Positions 62,029 to 64,000 of a stretch of DNA of 64,000 nt are shown one piece after another. The notes beneath the pieces are model-generated. The model had not been told where the DNA came from. It did no database searches and saw nothing but the letters and a program-made list of their open reading frames with translations. This DNA is from Armatimonadota bacterium (GTDB lineage Bacteria; Armatimonadota; UBA5829; DTJY01). A program made the translations under genes and the position numbers. Numbering within the stretch: position 1 is the first letter of the stretch; each line of letters starts with the position of its first letter. The DNA is taken from NCBI GenBank assembly GCA_023511795.1, contig JAIMAU010000001.1, positions 326,384-390,383 on the forward strand. The letters run 5' to 3'.

Positions 62029-63501
62029 TTACTTCCTTCCGTGTGCTTGCCAGAATTCCTCGACGGCACGGCGCTTTTCTCTGGCAAGGCGGTCGCTCAA
62101 CCCAACCCAATAGGTCTGAGGGTTAACCAGGCGCCTCATTTCCGCCGGGATGTGCTTGATTTGCTCCTGGGCGAAAGCTCGAATTTCTGGGACAGGTTTT
62201 GGGGGGACGAGTCTCTTTCCTTGGCGCATGACAGGTTGGAGGAGAGGATGCCTCTCACAGTGGCTGGAGAATCTAAGTATTTGTTCGAACACCATGCGGT
62301 CGTGTGAGACAACCTCGCCCATTTTCCAAGATTCATCATCATCTTGGAACATCACGTCCCCTGCGATGAAGCCGTTTTTGTCATAGAATCTAATTGGCAT
62401 CTTAATTCCAGGGTCTGTCATTTTCTCGGGGTTATCCGTAATCTTAAACTTTGGTTCCCAACGGCCGTTTTCATAGATTGCCGCAAGTTTGTAGACTCCA
62501 CCGAGAGCAGGTTCTGAGCCTCCAGTCATGAGCTTGGTGCCAACGCCCCAAGCGTTTACTTTTGCACCTTGGCGTTTGATATCAGCGATTAGCATTTCAT
62601 CAAGCTCGCTTGATGCCACAATTAGAGCGTCCTCAAAGCCGGCTTCGGCAAGCATTTTGTAGGCTTCTTTGCTTAATTTTGCCAAATCACCCGAGTCTAT
62701 ACGAATTCCTGGCCTGCCAGTCCAGCCTTTAGCACGAAGCTCTTTGAAGACTTTAATTGCGTTGGGCACGCCACTTGATAGGGTGTCATATGTATCCACG
62801 AGCAGGATTAGATTCTTGGGAAATACCTCCGCATATGCACGGAAGGCGTCAATCTCCGATGGAAAAGACATTATCCAGCTGTGTGCTTGGGTCCCGACGG
62901 CTTGGACGCTAAAGCATTTTGCCGCTTGGGTGTTAGATGTGGAGTCGCAGCCGCCGATAATTGCAGCGCGAGTTCCGCTCATTCCGCCATCTGGTCCTTG
63001 CGCTCTACGAAGGCCGAACTCGAGGACGGGGTCGTTTTCTGCGGCGTATTTTACCCTTGCGGCTTTTGTTGCTATTAGGGTCTGATAGTTGAGCCGGCAG
63101 AGAAGTAGCGTTTCAATGAGTTGCGCCTGCGCAAGGGGGGCTTGTACTCTGACCACTGGTTCATGGGGGAAAATTGGCGTGCCTTCGGGCGGCGCCCACA
63201 GGTCACCCTCGAATTTAAAGTGTTTCATCGCCTCCAGAAAGTCTTTTTGGAAAAGGCCAAGGCTCCGTAGATAGTCTAAGTCATCGTCGGAAAAACGAAA
63301 ATCGCTTAGGTCGTCAAGCAAGTCATCGAGTCCAGCGAAGATTGCGAATCCTGTGTCGTTTGGCAGTTTGCGGAAGAAATACTCAAAGACGGCGGGCTCA
63401 TTTTGTTTGTGATGGTAGTAGTAGCCTGCCATCATTGTTAATTCGTAAAGGTCTGTGAATAAAGGTCCTAATGGCGACATGCCGCAATTTCTTGGGCGCA
63501 T
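62029..63501 (-). CDS. pncB: Nicotinate phosphoribosyltransferase
   Basis: Makes nicotinate mononucleotide from nicotinate and PRPP in NAD salvage. 490 residues. Motifs: SPLGPLFTDLYELTMMAGYY at the start, EFGLRRAQGPDGGM near 150, GTQAHSWIMSF near 205, and LVDTYDTLSSGVPNA with GIRIDSGDLAKLSKEAY near 240-275. The end carries the C-terminal insertion typical of the longer bacterial form. ATG 63501 is preceded by AAGGA, closer to family length than the 519-residue frame; ATG 63480 is another option. Confidence 0.93.
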   Translation of the reverse strand: MRPRNCGMSPLGPLFTDLYELTMMAGYYYHHKQNEPAVFEYFFRKLPNDTGFAIFAGLDDLLDDLSDFRFSDDDLDYLRSLGLFQKDFLEAMKHFKFEGDLWAPPEGTPIFPHEPVVRVQAPLAQAQLIETLLLCRLNYQTLIATKAARVKYAAENDPVLEFGLRRAQGPDGGMSGTRAAIIGGCDSTSNTQAAKCFSVQAVGTQAHSWIMSFPSEIDAFRAYAEVFPKNLILLVDTYDTLSSGVPNAIKVFKELRAKGWTGRPGIRIDSGDLAKLSKEAYKMLAEAGFEDALIVASSELDEMLIADIKRQGAKVNAWGVGTKLMTGGSEPALGGVYKLAAIYENGRWEPKFKITDNPEKMTDPGIKMPIRFYDKNGFIAGDVMFQDDDESWKMGEVVSHDRMVFEQILRFSSHCERHPLLQPVMRQGKRLVPPKPVPEIRAFAQEQIKHIPAEMRRLVNPQTYWVGLSDRLAREKRRAVEEFWQAHGRK

Positions 63502-63565
63502 TTTCCTTGTCTCCGTTGAGTTTCTCCGATGCGATTCTACCCACAATTTTCGCCTGCCATCATTT

Positions 63566-63669
63566 TTGCATATATGCAATACGAACAATCGCTGAAGGGT
63601 AGGGCGGTAGATTTGGCGAACATTGAAATTAAACTAAAAAATAATTAGCTTGGCAATATTTGCATTGCC
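63566..63669. promoter_or_regulatory. Inverted repeats in the pncB/Gfo divergent region
   Basis: A perfect 14-bp palindrome TTGCATATATGCAA (63566-63579) lies 65 bases upstream of pncB, and GGCAAT/ATTGCC with 6-base spacer (63652-63669) lies near the divergent gene. Either could be an operator. No known NAD-repressor site consensus is clearly matched. Confidence 0.4.
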
Positions 63670-63690
63670 GAATTAGAAAAGAGTGATGGC

Positions 63691-64000
63691 ATGGTTGAGG
63701 ATTATAAATTGAGTAGGCGCGATTTTCTAAAAGGCTCAGCGGCTACTGGGGCCGCTTTGAGCTTGGGCGTTTATGGCGGTAATGCCGCACTTGCTGAACC
63801 TAAGGTAATTGGCGCGAACAACCGCATTCTGGTGGGAATTATCGGCTGTGGAAACAAGGGGACAAGTCATCTCAGGGGTCTAGTTCAGAAATCAAAAAAC
63901 GAAGGGAAGGTTGCGGTTGTTGCGGTATGCGACATCTACGAGCGCCGAAAGCAGCGTGCAAAGGAAATCTCTGGTGCAGAAGTATATCACGACTATCGTA
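63691..64000 (+). CDS. Tat-exported Gfo/Idh/MocA-like oxidoreductase (3' end outside window)
   Basis: 103 codons are visible to the window end. The twin-arginine signal LSRRDFLKGSAATGAALSLG is followed after ~25 residues by a Rossmann start VGIIGCGNKGTSHLRGL and VAVCDIYERRKQRAKE. Exported Gfo/Idh proteins with this layout are common in Planctomycetota and Armatimonadota and likely act on sugars outside the membrane. The start ATG 63691 has only weak AGAG ahead of it. Confidence 0.85.
   Translation, partial: MVEDYKLSRRDFLKGSAATGAALSLGVYGGNAALAEPKVIGANNRILVGIIGCGNKGTSHLRGLVQKSKNEGKVAVVAVCDIYERRKQRAKEISGAEVYHDYR

Overview
This window is a continuous stretch of bacterial chromosome. It has about 48 protein genes, one tRNA-Ser, a ZTP riboswitch and several other structured leaders. 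I see no transposase, phage gene, integrase, CRISPR array or rRNA. Most genes lie on the + strand, with small islands on the - strand. Many genes use TTG or GTG starts behind good GGAGG-type ribosome binding sites. Gene families such as DUF6807/PmoA-like, DUF6785-like membrane proteins, secreted heparinase II/III-like and sialidase-like enzymes, Tat-exported Gfo/Idh proteins and OB-fold/propeller secreted proteins suggest an environmental organism of the Armatimonadota-Planctomycetota type. Armatimonadota is my best guess, and this is inference, not proof.

Layout. 1-9.7 kb: threonine synthesis (hom, thrC), purC, apgM, tilS, ftsH, ftcD and a Gfo/Idh oxidoreductase. 9.7-11.8 kb: a TPR protein and folP. 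11.8-14.1 kb (- strand): a GAF/HisKA_2 sensor kinase and its ANTAR-type response regulator, whose receiver domain is interrupted by an in-frame TGA. Overlapping divergent promoters separate this pair from a membrane protein. 15-17.6 kb: leuS. 17.6-36.5 kb: an accessory block of secreted and cytoplasmic carbohydrate-related proteins (CBM9-like, sialidase-like, heparinase II/III-like, cupin, PHP, DUF6807, GH36-like, GH63-like, DUF6785-like) with ggt, folE2 and a 2-hydroxyacid dehydrogenase among them.

36.5-43.8 kb: nrdR behind two NrdR-box-like sites and then nrdJ. A ZTP riboswitch with an intrinsic terminator follows, ahead of a stand-alone AICAR transformylase. Next come a DUF763 protein, plsC, an unclassified structured RNA with its own strong promoter, and an OmpR-type regulator. 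44-51.2 kb: a secreted phosphoesterase/PQQ-propeller protein, a zinc-finger GNAT and a PRC-barrel protein with an extreme Glu tail (both - strand), then ricT, an FmdB-like zinc ribbon and metG. 51.2-57.5 kb: a small Met/Pro-rich exported protein, an orphan cyanophycin-synthetase-N-like domain, dppA, nagZ, tRNA-Ser(UGA), a 21-bp tandem repeat and a URO-D family protein. 57.6-64 kb: a lipoprotein, two signal-peptide proteins on the - strand, another exported protein, pncB, and the start of a Tat-exported Gfo/Idh protein cut by the window end.

How it fits together. The core genes are housekeeping: amino acids, purines, folate, dNTPs, translation and cell-wall recycling. The best-supported regulatory logic is ZTP (made from the AICAR transformylase substrate) switching on that transformylase, and NrdR controlling its own gene next to nrdJ. 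The middle block looks like a scavenging locus for complex or acidic glycans, but its substrate cannot be read from the sequence. Promoter calls are by eye from spacing and consensus. Family calls come from recognised motifs, with no database search.
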